Of a DNA stretch of 64,000 nucleotides, positions 55,418 to 64,000 are shown piece after piece. Under the pieces are notes generated by a model. It was not told where the DNA came from. It saw only the letters and a program-made list of their open reading frames with translations, and did not search any database. The stretch comes from Bordetella pertussis 18323. GTDB taxonomy: Bacteria > Pseudomonadota > Gammaproteobacteria > Burkholderiales > Burkholderiaceae_B. Location: contig NC_018518.1 in assembly GCF_000306945.1 (NCBI RefSeq), positions 3,100,001-3,164,000 of the forward strand. Reading direction: 5' to 3'. Each line of letters opens with the position of its first letter. Position 1 is the stretch's first letter. The position numbers and the translations under genes were made by a program.

Positions 55418-55699
55418 ATGAACCAACTGTTTGACACCAACCACCTGATCCGCCGTCCCACGCAAACCAAGCTGGACGACACTCCCATCCACGTCGGCGA
55501 CGTCGTGCATCTGCAACTGGCCGACGGCCCGGTCATCCGGGCGCGCGTGATCTACAACGCGCCGATCAACGGCACCACGACGTACACGACCGAACTGATC
55601 CGCTGCGCCGGCGACGACAAGGCCAGCCACGGCCAACGCATCCGTTTCCGCCACGAGCACGTGCATCGCATCGAGTCGGTGCGCGGCCTGACCCACTGA
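55418..55699 (+). CDS. Small conserved-looking hypothetical protein
   Basis: A 93-residue soluble protein not recognised as any family. It starts MNQLFDTNHLIRRPTQTKLD and includes VHVGDVVHLQL-like and EHVHRIESVRGLTH stretches; the pattern suggests a small beta-barrel. GAAAGAGGAAAAAC precedes the ATG. The near-consensus promoter 440 nt upstream suggests high expression. Confidence 0.6.
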   Translation: MNQLFDTNHLIRRPTQTKLDDTPIHVGDVVHLQLADGPVIRARVIYNAPINGTTTYTTELIRCAGDDKASHGQRIRFRHEHVHRIESVRGLTH

Positions 55700-55760
55700 A
55701 GCGGCGCGGCCGGCGCGCCGTGCTAAAGTTGGCTGCGTCCGTGCCCTACGCCGTCTTGCC

Positions 55761-56456
55761 ATGCAGCCAACCGCAACCTCCGTTCGCATCTGGGACTTGC
55801 CCACGCGACTGTTTCATTGGGCCTTTGCGGCCGCCGTCATCGGCGCGCTGGTCACCGTCAAGCTGGGCGGGCTGTACATGGACTGGCACGTCCGGTTCGG
55901 CCTGACCGCGCTGGGCCTGGTCCTGTTTCGCCTGATCTGGGGCTTCGTCGGCCCGCGCCACGCGCGCTTTGCCACGTTCGTGCGCGGTCCCGGCGCGATG
56001 CTTGCCTACCTGCGCGGCCGCGCCGCCGACCATGCCGGCCACAATCCGCTCGGCGCCCTGTCGGTGCTGGCCATGCTGGCCGTCATCGGAGTCCAGGCCG
56101 CGACCGGCCTGTTCGCCAGCGACGACATCATGATCCAGGGCCCGCTGTACGGCCACGTCAGCGAGGCAACCGCCAACACCCTTACCGGCCTGCACCAGGC
56201 CAACGAATGGATCATCTTTGGCCTGCTGGGCGCGCATCTGCTGGCCATCGCGTGGTACTCGGCGGTGCGCCGCCGGGCGCTGGTGCGCGCCATGATCACC
56301 GGCAACGCGCCGGCTGCCCAGCTGCCGCCCGCCACGCCAGCCTCGCAGGACGGCCCGGCCATCTGGCTGCGCGCCGCCGTGGTGGGCGCCTGTTGCGCGG
56401 CGCTCGTGCTGTGGATACAGGCGCAGGCCGTCGCCGTCGACATGTCGTTCTCCTAG
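55761..56456 (+). CDS. Cytochrome b561-like membrane protein
   Basis: A 231-residue four-helix di-heme cytochrome b: histidines occur in LPTRLFHWAFA, DWHVRFGLTALG, TGLHQANEWIIFGLLGAHLLAI and similar positions. These proteins shuttle electrons between quinol and periplasmic partners. It converges on a cytochrome c' gene across a shared bidirectional terminator. Confidence 0.85.
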   Translation: MQPTATSVRIWDLPTRLFHWAFAAAVIGALVTVKLGGLYMDWHVRFGLTALGLVLFRLIWGFVGPRHARFATFVRGPGAMLAYLRGRAADHAGHNPLGALSVLAMLAVIGVQAATGLFASDDIMIQGPLYGHVSEATANTLTGLHQANEWIIFGLLGAHLLAIAWYSAVRRRALVRAMITGNAPAAQLPPATPASQDGPAIWLRAAVVGACCAALVLWIQAQAVAVDMSFS

Positions 56457-56480
56457 CGCGGGCAAGCGCCGAAACGAACG

Positions 56481-56512
56481 AAAAAAAACCGGTCGCGCGA
56501 CCGGTTTTTTTT
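56481..56512. terminator. Perfect bidirectional terminator
   Basis: Eight A residues, a perfect CCGGTCGCGCGACCGG palindrome and eight T residues form a fully symmetric 32-bp terminator between the convergent cytochrome b561 and cytochrome c' genes. Confidence 0.95.
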
Positions 56513-56540
56513 GCCTTGCGGGCGCGGGGAGCGCGCCGCC

Positions 56541-56999
56541 TTACTTCTTCTTGCGGAACGAATCGTGGCAAGCCTTGCAGCTGGCGCCCACGTCGCCGAA
56601 CGCCGCCCGCACCTTGTCGTAATCGCCCGCATCGGCCGCGGCCGACAGCTTGGCCACATTGTCGGCCAGGCGCTGCTGTTTCTGCTTGAAGTCCTCGGCG
56701 TCGCTCCAGACCGCCGGCAAGGCATCGCCGCCCTCGGTGCCCGGGCCGAACGCCGCCCACGGCAGCGTCGACAGCGTCTTGAAGATATCCACGTTGGCCT
56801 TGATCTGCGCCGCATCGTAGGGCGCCTGGCCGCGCATGACCGGCTGCATGCGGCCAAAGTGCGATGCCATCAGCGTGAGGGCCGATTGGCGGTATTTGAT
56901 CGCGTCCTGGGGCTTGGCGAACTGGGCCGCGGCCGGCGACGACCAGAGCGGCGCCAGCATCGTACAGACCACCGCGGCAACAATGGACAGTTTCTTCAT
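56541..56999 (-). CDS. Cytochrome c' (class II c-type cytochrome)
   Basis: A 152-residue periplasmic protein with signal peptide ending at SSPAAAQFAKP and a C-terminal CKACHDSFRKKK heme-binding motif, the class II position. Cytochromes c' bind NO and related gases. The neighbouring cytochrome b561-like gene is a plausible electron partner but lies on the other strand. Confidence 0.9.
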   Translation of the reverse strand: MKKLSIVAAVVCTMLAPLWSSPAAAQFAKPQDAIKYRQSALTLMASHFGRMQPVMRGQAPYDAAQIKANVDIFKTLSTLPWAAFGPGTEGGDALPAVWSDAEDFKQKQQRLADNVAKLSAAADAGDYDKVRAAFGDVGASCKACHDSFRKKK

Positions 57000-57061
57000 C
57001 GGGCAAACTCCTTGTGGATGGGCAACGGCCGGCCGCCTCGCGCGCCGGCCGGATAGCCGGA

Positions 57062-58579
<1,518 letters not shown>

Positions 58580-58597
58580 CTACGCCTTTGTGACTCC

Positions 58598-59209
58598 ATG
58601 AAACTGATCGGCTCACTTACCAGTCCTTACGTCCGCAAAGTGCGGGTCGTTATGGCAGAAAAGAAGCTGGACTACCAGCTCGAGCTGGAGAACGTCTGGT
58701 CGCCTGATTCGCAGGTACAGAAGTACAACCCGCTGGGCAAGGTACCCTGCCTCGTCATGGAAGACGGCGGCGCGCTGTTCGATTCGCGCGTGATCGTCGA
58801 ATACCTCGATACCCTGTCTCCGGTGGCGCGGCTGATTCCGCAGCCGGGCCGCGAACGCGCGGCCGTCAAGTGCTGGGAAGCCATCGCCGACGGCCTGCTC
58901 GACGCCTGCGTCACCGTCGTGCGCGAACGCCTGCGCCCGGCCGCGCAGCAAAGCCCCGAATGGATCGAGCGCCAGTACGGCAAGGTGCGCGCCAGCCTGG
59001 ACGCCATGGACCACAGCCTGGGCGAAAACGCCCACTGCATGGGCGTGAACTACAGCCTGGCCGACATCGCCGTGGGCTGCGCGCTGGGCTATCTGAACTT
59101 GCGCTTTGCGGACCTGGACTGGCGCGCCGATCACGCCAACCTGGCCCGCCTGTATGAAAAGCTGTCGGCACGCCCATCCTTCGTCGACAGCATGCCGCCG
59201 ACCGCCTGA
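58598..59209 (+). CDS. Glutathione S-transferase family protein
   Basis: A 203-residue protein with an N-terminal thioredoxin-like domain (KLIGSLTSPYVRKVRVVMAEK, cis-Pro in GKVPCLVMEDG, SRVIVEYLD) and an all-helical C-terminal domain (SLADIAVGCALGYL). The S-P-Y-V-R-K motif resembles beta/zeta-like bacterial GSTs. Substrate unknown. Confidence 0.9.
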   Translation: MKLIGSLTSPYVRKVRVVMAEKKLDYQLELENVWSPDSQVQKYNPLGKVPCLVMEDGGALFDSRVIVEYLDTLSPVARLIPQPGRERAAVKCWEAIADGLLDACVTVVRERLRPAAQQSPEWIERQYGKVRASLDAMDHSLGENAHCMGVNYSLADIAVGCALGYLNLRFADLDWRADHANLARLYEKLSARPSFVDSMPPTA

Positions 59210-59227
59210 CCGAACCGGCGTGCAATG

Positions 59228-59257
59228 AAAAAGGCGGCTCGCATGAGCCGCCTTTTT
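59228..59257. terminator. Bidirectional terminator after the GST gene
   Basis: AAAAAGGCGGCTC pairs perfectly with GAGCCGCCTTTTT around a GCAT loop, 18 bp after the GST stop. It can stop GST transcription rightward and the TSUP gene leftward. Confidence 0.92.
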
Positions 59258-59306
59258 CATTGCCGGCCACCCTGGCCGCCGACCGGCGCCAGGATGCCAT
59301 GGGCCG

Positions 59307-60125
59307 TCAAACCATGAACGCCTGCCATGCCTTGGTCAGCATGTAGGCCGCCAGGGCGAACAGCAGCGTGGCAAACACCCGCTTCAGCGTGCCCACCGGC
59401 AGGCGATGCGCCATGCGCGCGCCCAGGGGCGCGGTCAGCACGCTGGTGGCCACCAGCGCCAGCAGGGCCGGCCAGTAGATGTATCCCAGCATGCCGGGCC
59501 GCGTCACGCTTTCGTTCAGGCCCGAGATGACATAGCCCACGCTGTTGGCCAGCGCGATGGGAAAGCCGAGCGCGGCCGAGGTCGACACCGCCGTGTGCAG
59601 CGCCACGTTGCACCAGACCATGAACGGCACCGACAGGAAGCCCCCGCCCGCCCCGACGAGACCCGACAGAAAGCCGATACCGGCGCCGGCGGCGCTGGTG
59701 CCGACGATGCCCGGCATCTGGCGGCTTGCCTTGGGTTTCTTGCTGCGCAGCATGTTCCAGCCCGAATAACCCACGAACAGGGCGAAGAACAACGACAGCC
59801 AGGCGGTGCTCAGCGCCGCGAACACCGCGCCGCCCGACAGCAGGCCGCCGATGATGATGCCCGGCGCCATGGCCCACACAATGCTCCACTGGATCGTGCC
59901 GCGCTTCTGGTGGGCCCGCACGCTGGACACCGAGGTGAACAGGATGGAGGTCATCGACGTGGCGATGGCCGCATGCACCACCAGGTCGCCCGGCATGCCT
60001 TGCCAGGCGAACAACATCGTCAGGAACGGCACCAGCAACATGCCCCCGCCTATGCCCAGCAGCCCGGCGGCAAAGCCGACCACGGCGCCGAGCGCCAGCA
60101 GGCAAATCAACATCACTACATCCAC
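59307..60125 (-). CDS. TSUP-family (TauE/SafE) anion permease
   Basis: A 272-residue protein with two repeats of the family motif (GFAAGLLGIGGGMLLVPFL and GFLSGLVGAGGGFLSVPFM) and about eight helices. TSUP proteins move sulfur-containing or organic anions. The GTG at 60125 is chosen because GAGGAG precedes it by 6 nt; an ATG at 60113 would give a slightly shorter protein. Confidence 0.85.
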   Translation of the reverse strand: MDVVMLICLLALGAVVGFAAGLLGIGGGMLLVPFLTMLFAWQGMPGDLVVHAAIATSMTSILFTSVSSVRAHQKRGTIQWSIVWAMAPGIIIGGLLSGGAVFAALSTAWLSLFFALFVGYSGWNMLRSKKPKASRQMPGIVGTSAAGAGIGFLSGLVGAGGGFLSVPFMVWCNVALHTAVSTSAALGFPIALANSVGYVISGLNESVTRPGMLGYIYWPALLALVATSVLTAPLGARMAHRLPVGTLKRVFATLLFALAAYMLTKAWQAFMV

Positions 60126-60225
60126 GACAGACTCCTCTTTCCCAGGTTTATGAAACCGCTGTGGCGGCCGCGGCCGCGGCCACCGCGAGACCGGCGCGCC
60201 TCCCCTGGCGCGCCGGCCCGCATGT

Positions 60226-61341
60226 TCAGATGATGATGCCGCCCCCGAGGCAGACCTCGCCGTCGTACAGCACGGCCGACTGCCCCGGCGTGACCGCCCA
60301 TTGGGCCTGCTCGAATGCCAGCGCGAAGCGCTCGCCGCCCGCCTGGTCCAGCCGGCATGCCGCATCGGCCTGGCGATAGCGCGTCTTGGCGCCGTAGGCG
60401 CCGGCCGCGGGCGGCTCGCCGGCGATCCAGCTCGCGTCCTGCGCCTGCAGCTGCGCCGACAGCAGCCATGGATGGTCGTGCCCCTGCACGACGTACAGCA
60501 CGTTGCGCGCCAGGTCCTTGCGCGCCGCGTACCAGGCCTCGGCCGTGCCGTCGTCGCGCTGGCGCCCCTTGACCCCGCCCACGCCCAGTCCCTTGCGCTG
60601 GCCCAGCGTATAGAACGACAACCCATGGTGGGTGCCGACCCGCTGGCCCTCGGGCGTCAGGATGGGCCCGGGTTCGCTCGGCAGGTAGCGATTGAGGAAC
60701 TCGCGGAACGGCCGCTCGCCGATGAAGCAGATGCCGGTCGAGTCCTTCTTGGCCGCGTTGTGCAGCCCGATCTCGTGGGCGATGCGCCGCACCTCGGTCT
60801 TGCGCAGTTCACCCAGCGGAAACAGGGTGCGCGCCAGCTGCACCTGGTTGAGGCGATGCAGGAAATAGCTCTGGTCCTTGGTGTCGTCCAGGGCCTTGAG
60901 CAACTGGTGGCGCGGCCCGGCCGGCGTCTCGACGGTGCGCACCCGGGCATAGTGCCCGGTGGCGATATGCTCGGCGCCCAGCGCCATGGCGTGGTCCAGG
61001 AAGGCCTTGAACTTGATCTCGGCGTTGCACAGCACGTCGGGATTGGGCGTGCGGCCGGCCGAGTACTCGCGCAGGAACTCGGCGAACACCCGGTCCTTGT
61101 ATTCGGCGGCAAAATTGACGTATTCGAACTCGACGCCGACCAGGTCGGCGACGCTGGCCGCGTCCAGCAGGTCCTGGCGCGTCGAGCAGTATTCGGAATC
61201 GTCGTCGTCTTCCCAGTTCTTCATGAACAGGCCGACGACCTCATAGCCCTGCTGCTTGAGCAGCCAGGCGGTCACCGATGAGTCGACGCCGCCCGACATG
61301 CCGACGACAACGCGGCCTTTGCGGGTAGGATTGGATGGCAT
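60226..61341 (-). CDS. mnmA: tRNA-specific 2-thiouridylase MnmA
   Basis: A 371-residue enzyme that thiolates U34 of tRNA. The PP-loop is [16 protein letters not shown] and the catalytic cysteines are in [12 protein letters not shown] and [12 protein letters not shown]. It acts on tRNA-Glu, -Lys and -Gln. The gene lies 100 bp before the TSUP start on the same strand. Confidence 0.96.
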   Translation of the reverse strand: MPSNPTRKGRVVVGMSGGVDSSVTAWLLKQQGYEVVGLFMKNWEDDDDSEYCSTRQDLLDAASVADLVGVEFEYVNFAAEYKDRVFAEFLREYSAGRTPNPDVLCNAEIKFKAFLDHAMALGAEHIATGHYARVRTVETPAGPRHQLLKALDDTKDQSYFLHRLNQVQLARTLFPLGELRKTEVRRIAHEIGLHNAAKKDSTGICFIGERPFREFLNRYLPSEPGPILTPEGQRVGTHHGLSFYTLGQRKGLGVGGVKGRQRDDGTAEAWYAARKDLARNVLYVVQGHDHPWLLSAQLQAQDASWIAGEPPAAGAYGAKTRYRQADAACRLDQAGGERFALAFEQAQWAVTPGQSAVLYDGEVCLGGGIII

Positions 61342-61353
61342 GATGCGGCTATT

Positions 61354-62238
61354 TTAGACGGCCGCGGCCAACTGGTCCGGCCGCGGCTCGGCCTCGCTCG
61401 ATACCTCCATCAGCCAACCCCGGAACGCCTGCAAGGTCGGCGAGCTGGCCTTCTGCTCCGGATAGCACAGGTAGTACCCCTGGCGGGCGCGGATCGGCAG
61501 CTGGATCGGCACGTGCAGCTTGCCGTCGCGCAGCTCGTCCTCGATCAGGCAGCGCGGTATCAGCGCCACGCCGAAACCGGCTGCGGCGGCCTGCGACAGC
61601 AGCGAATATTGGTCGAAGCGCGCGCCTTCCAGGCTGCGCCGCGTATCGCAGCCGGCTTGCTCGAACCATTCGCGCCACCCCTCCATCGCCGAGGTGTGGT
61701 GCAGCAAGGGATACGCCAGCAGGTCGGCCGCGTCCTGGCAGCCGCCGGGCACCAGGCGCTCGCTGCACACGGGCACGACGTCGCGCCCCACGATGTAGTC
61801 GGCGCCGCTGCCGGGCCAGATGCCTTCGCCAAAGCGCACCGCCGCATCCAGTTCCGGCGTGGAAAAATCGTAGCCCTGGCGATGCGGCAGGAATTCGACA
61901 TGAATGTCCGGCCGCAGGCGGCGAAACGCCGCCAGGCGAGGGATCAGCCAGCGGGCCCCGAAGGTGGGCATCGCGGTCAGGTGCAGCGTGGCCGCTTCGA
62001 TCTGCCCCAGGCCGGCGCGGATCTTCTTCAGATAACTGCGGCCGGCCTCGGTCAGCACCAGGCCTTGCCTGATCCACAGGAATAGTTCGACGCCGACAAA
62101 CTCCTCAAGATGTTTCACCTGTTTGCTCACGGCGCCCTGGGTCACGCACAATTCCTGTGCGGCGCGAGTGAAACTGTTGTGCCTTGCGGCGACTTCAAAA
62201 GCCTGCAGATCGGTCAGGGACGGGCAAAAACGGCGCAT
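61354..62238 (-). CDS. LysR-family transcriptional regulator (GcvA-like)
   Basis: A 294-residue regulator: N-terminal helix-turn-helix LQAFEVAARHNSFTRAAQELCVTQGAVSKQVKHLEEFVGVELFLW and C-terminal periplasmic-protein-like effector domain (GARWLIPRLAAFRRLRPDIHVEF). It most resembles GcvA-type regulators. It is divergent from the Bug-protein gene across 170 bp and may control it. Its end lies 12 bp before mnmA. Confidence 0.88.
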   Translation of the reverse strand: MRRFCPSLTDLQAFEVAARHNSFTRAAQELCVTQGAVSKQVKHLEEFVGVELFLWIRQGLVLTEAGRSYLKKIRAGLGQIEAATLHLTAMPTFGARWLIPRLAAFRRLRPDIHVEFLPHRQGYDFSTPELDAAVRFGEGIWPGSGADYIVGRDVVPVCSERLVPGGCQDAADLLAYPLLHHTSAMEGWREWFEQAGCDTRRSLEGARFDQYSLLSQAAAAGFGVALIPRCLIEDELRDGKLHVPIQLPIRARQGYYLCYPEQKASSPTLQAFRGWLMEVSSEAEPRPDQLAAAV

Positions 62239-62408
62239 GGAAAAAGGGGCCGATTCAGGTTTTATGACAAACCAGCCATGAGTAAAAGGAATAGCTTACG
62301 GAGAATCTTTCGTTTGCGCAAACCAGACACCCTTACAGAATGACGCAGTCTGCGCCAAGAACCACAAAGTTCGCGCACTGATCTGAACATCTTCCTACAG
62401 GGGAAACC

Positions 62409-63395
62409 ATGCAACGTCGTAATGTCATCCTGGGCCTGTCCCTCGCCGCGATCCTGGCCGCCCCGCTGGCCGCCGGCGTCGCGCACGCCCAAGACGCCTA
62501 TCCCAACAAGCCGATCCGCCTGATCGTTCCCTTCCCGCCCGGCGGCACCACCGACATCGTGGGCCGCCTGTTCGCCGACAAGCTGAGCAAGGAACTGGGC
62601 CAGACCGTCGTGGTGGAAAACCGCGGCGGCGCCGGCGGCTCGATCGGCAGCGCCTTCGTGGCCAGCAGCGTCCCCGACGGCTACGTGCTGGGCATCGCGA
62701 CGGTGAGCACGCACGGCATCAACCCGGCCATCTACACCAACCTGCCGTTCGACGCCGAGAAGGATTTCACGCCGATCTCCAATCTGGCGGCCGTGCCCAA
62801 CATCATGGTGGTCAACCCCAAGGTGCCGGCCAAGAACATCGAAGACTTCATCAAGCTGGCCAAGAGCCAGCCCGGCAAGCTGACCTATGCGTCGGCCGGC
62901 AACGGTTCGGTCTCGCACATGATGGGCGAAATGTTCAAGATGGCCTCGGGCACCGACCTGATGCACGTGCCCTACCGCGGCGTGGGCCCGGCGCTGAACG
63001 ACACCCTGGCCGGCCAGGTCGACGTGCTATATGACAACCTGCCGTCGTCGCTGCCGCACGTGCAGTCGGGCGCCCTGGTGCCGCTGGCCGTGGCCGCGCC
63101 GCAGCGCGTCGCGGCCCTGCCCAACGTGCCGACCTTCGCCGAGGCCGGCCTGCAACCCGTCAACGACTCGTCGTGGTTCGGCCTGGTCGCGCCGGCCAAG
63201 GTGCCGCAGCCTGTCATCGACAAGCTGTACGCCACTGTCGTGAAGGTCAGCGCAGAGGACGACGTCAAGAAGCGCCTGGAAGGCCTGGGTGCCGCGCCCG
63301 TGGCCAACACGCCCGCCGAATACGCCAAGCAGATTTCCGAGGAAATCGCCAAGAACAAGCGTATCGCCAAAGAAGCCAACGTGAAGATCGACTAA
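62409..63395 (+). CDS. Bug-family (TctC) tripartite-tricarboxylate-transporter substrate-binding protein
   Basis: A 328-residue periplasmic protein with signal peptide LSLAAILAAPLAAGVAHAQD and typical Bug motifs YPNKPIRLIVPFPPGGTTDIVGR, HMMGEMFKMASG and LMHVPYRGVGPALND. Bordetella encodes an unusually large set of these orphan binding proteins. No TctA/B membrane genes are adjacent. A formylglutamate amidohydrolase gene follows after 59 bp, hinting at an amino-acid or carboxylate ligand. Confidence 0.9.
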   Translation: MQRRNVILGLSLAAILAAPLAAGVAHAQDAYPNKPIRLIVPFPPGGTTDIVGRLFADKLSKELGQTVVVENRGGAGGSIGSAFVASSVPDGYVLGIATVSTHGINPAIYTNLPFDAEKDFTPISNLAAVPNIMVVNPKVPAKNIEDFIKLAKSQPGKLTYASAGNGSVSHMMGEMFKMASGTDLMHVPYRGVGPALNDTLAGQVDVLYDNLPSSLPHVQSGALVPLAVAAPQRVAALPNVPTFAEAGLQPVNDSSWFGLVAPAKVPQPVIDKLYATVVKVSAEDDVKKRLEGLGAAPVANTPAEYAKQISEEIAKNKRIAKEANVKID

Positions 63396-63406
63396 GCGCG
63401 CTCACC

Positions 63407-63429
63407 CCCCCCGCCCGCGCGGCGGGGGG
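63407..63429 (+). terminator. GC hairpin after the Bug gene
   Basis: CCCCCCGCC pairs with GGCGGGGGG (9 bp) around a 5-nt loop, 11 bp past the stop. No T-run follows, so it may be only a weak terminator; it contains a run of eight C. Confidence 0.5.
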
Positions 63430-63454
63430 CCGATTCCAGCACCTGCACTCATAT

Positions 63455-64000
63455 ATGTTTATTACCCAGCCTCTGTCCTACCGACTCGACCTGCCGACCG
63501 AATATCCCCACGCGCAATCGTCCACTCCCCTGGTGCTGGATTCCCCGCACAGCGGCGCGGCCTACCCGCCGGATTTCGCGCCGTCGGTGTCGGCCGGCGC
63601 GCTGCGCACGGCGGAGGACACCTGGGTCGACGATCTGTGGGGCGATGCAGTCGGGCTGGGCGTGCCGCTGATCGCCGCCAGCTTCCCGCGCAGCTACATC
63701 GACGCCAACCGCGCCGTCGATGAAATCGATCCGCTGCTGCTTGCGCAGCCGTGGCCCGAGGCCATCAACGAGTCGCCCAAGGTGAAACTGGGCAAGGGCC
63801 TGGTGTGGCGCATGCTGGACGACGGCACGCCGCTGTACGACCGCAAGCTGTCGGTCGACGAGGTGCGCCATCGCATCGAGGCCTGCTGGAAGCCGTATCA
63901 TCGCGCCCTGGGCGCAGTCCTGGACCAGGCACATGCCCGCTTTGGCAAGGTCTGGCACATCAATTGCCATTCGATGCCCAGCGTGGCGGGCGCCTTCGCG
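63455..64000 (+). CDS. N-formylglutamate amidohydrolase, N-terminal part (3' end outside window)
   Basis: 182 residues are visible from an ATG at 63455 to the window edge. The sequence begins MFITQPLSYRLDLPTEYPHA and includes LVLDSPHSGAAYPPDF, SFPRSYIDANRAVDEIDPLL and WHINCHSMPSVAGAF, typical of the HutG/FGase family that hydrolyses N-formyl-L-glutamate in histidine breakdown. No other hut gene is visible. The 3' end cannot be judged. Confidence 0.88.
   Translation, partial: MFITQPLSYRLDLPTEYPHAQSSTPLVLDSPHSGAAYPPDFAPSVSAGALRTAEDTWVDDLWGDAVGLGVPLIAASFPRSYIDANRAVDEIDPLLLAQPWPEAINESPKVKLGKGLVWRMLDDGTPLYDRKLSVDEVRHRIEACWKPYHRALGAVLDQAHARFGKVWHINCHSMPSVAGAFA

Overview
The window is chromosomal DNA, about two-thirds G+C, from a betaproteobacterium of the genus Bordetella, most likely B. 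pertussis. The main evidence is one complete IS481 copy and a second, rearranged IS481 pair. A histone H1-like Lys/Ala repeat protein, a dlt-type D-alanylation operon and a Bug-family solute-binding protein fit the same genus. Nearly all DNA is coding and most genes are conserved housekeeping genes. No tRNA, rRNA, CRISPR array or prophage was seen.

Layout. 1-7.8 kb: the 3' end of an indolepyruvate oxidoreductase gene, the class Ia ribonucleotide reductase pair nrdA-nrdB behind a promoter with two NrdR-like boxes, the histone-like gene and a YggT membrane protein. 7.8-12 kb: a leftward D-alanylation operon read C-D-X-B-A, with a 41-residue DltX-like peptide. 12-18.9 kb: leftward lipoprotein, sugar/nucleoside kinase, DUF3426 protein, broken prmA, accC, accB, aroQ and a TlpA-like thioredoxin. 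19-24.7 kb: rightward mpl, a YqiA-like esterase, an RNB exonuclease, a TonB-like protein and aroE. IS481 follows at 24.7-25.7 kb. 25.9-32.8 kb: ribD, a cysteine hydrolase with a frameshifted GlxA-type regulator, nrdR, glyA, a PEBP protein and tyrS. 33-39 kb: a murein endopeptidase, anmK, erpA, a DUF6776-like protein, argC, rpsI and rplM. 39-47 kb: a TRAP binding-protein pseudogene, pmbA, yjgA, an esterase and an ABC transporter operon ending in an isochorismatase-like hydrolase. 47-54.8 kb: a VOC protein, dbpA, an unknown permease divergent from a GntR regulator, the IS481 palindrome, an AI-2E family protein and a YiaF-like lipoprotein. 55-64 kb: a long-leader small gene, cytochromes b and c', purB, a GST, a TSUP permease, mnmA, a LysR regulator, a Bug protein and the start of an N-formylglutamate amidohydrolase gene.

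Links between genes. nrdR lies in the same window as the nrdAB promoter it probably represses. accB/accC make the biotin-dependent part of acetyl-CoA carboxylase. aroQ and aroE are two shikimate-pathway steps. mpl, anmK and the M23 peptidase act in murein turnover and recycling.

The most interesting features are signs of genome decay and rearrangement. Three genes are broken by short repeat changes: a 2-bp loss in prmA, a 13-bp tandem repeat in the glxA-like gene and a 15-bp duplication in the TRAP gene. Two 5'-truncated IS481-family copies are joined head to head in an almost perfect 1.44-kb palindrome. IS481 flanks do not match as target duplications, and three of four IS/chromosome borders lie on TAG stop codons.
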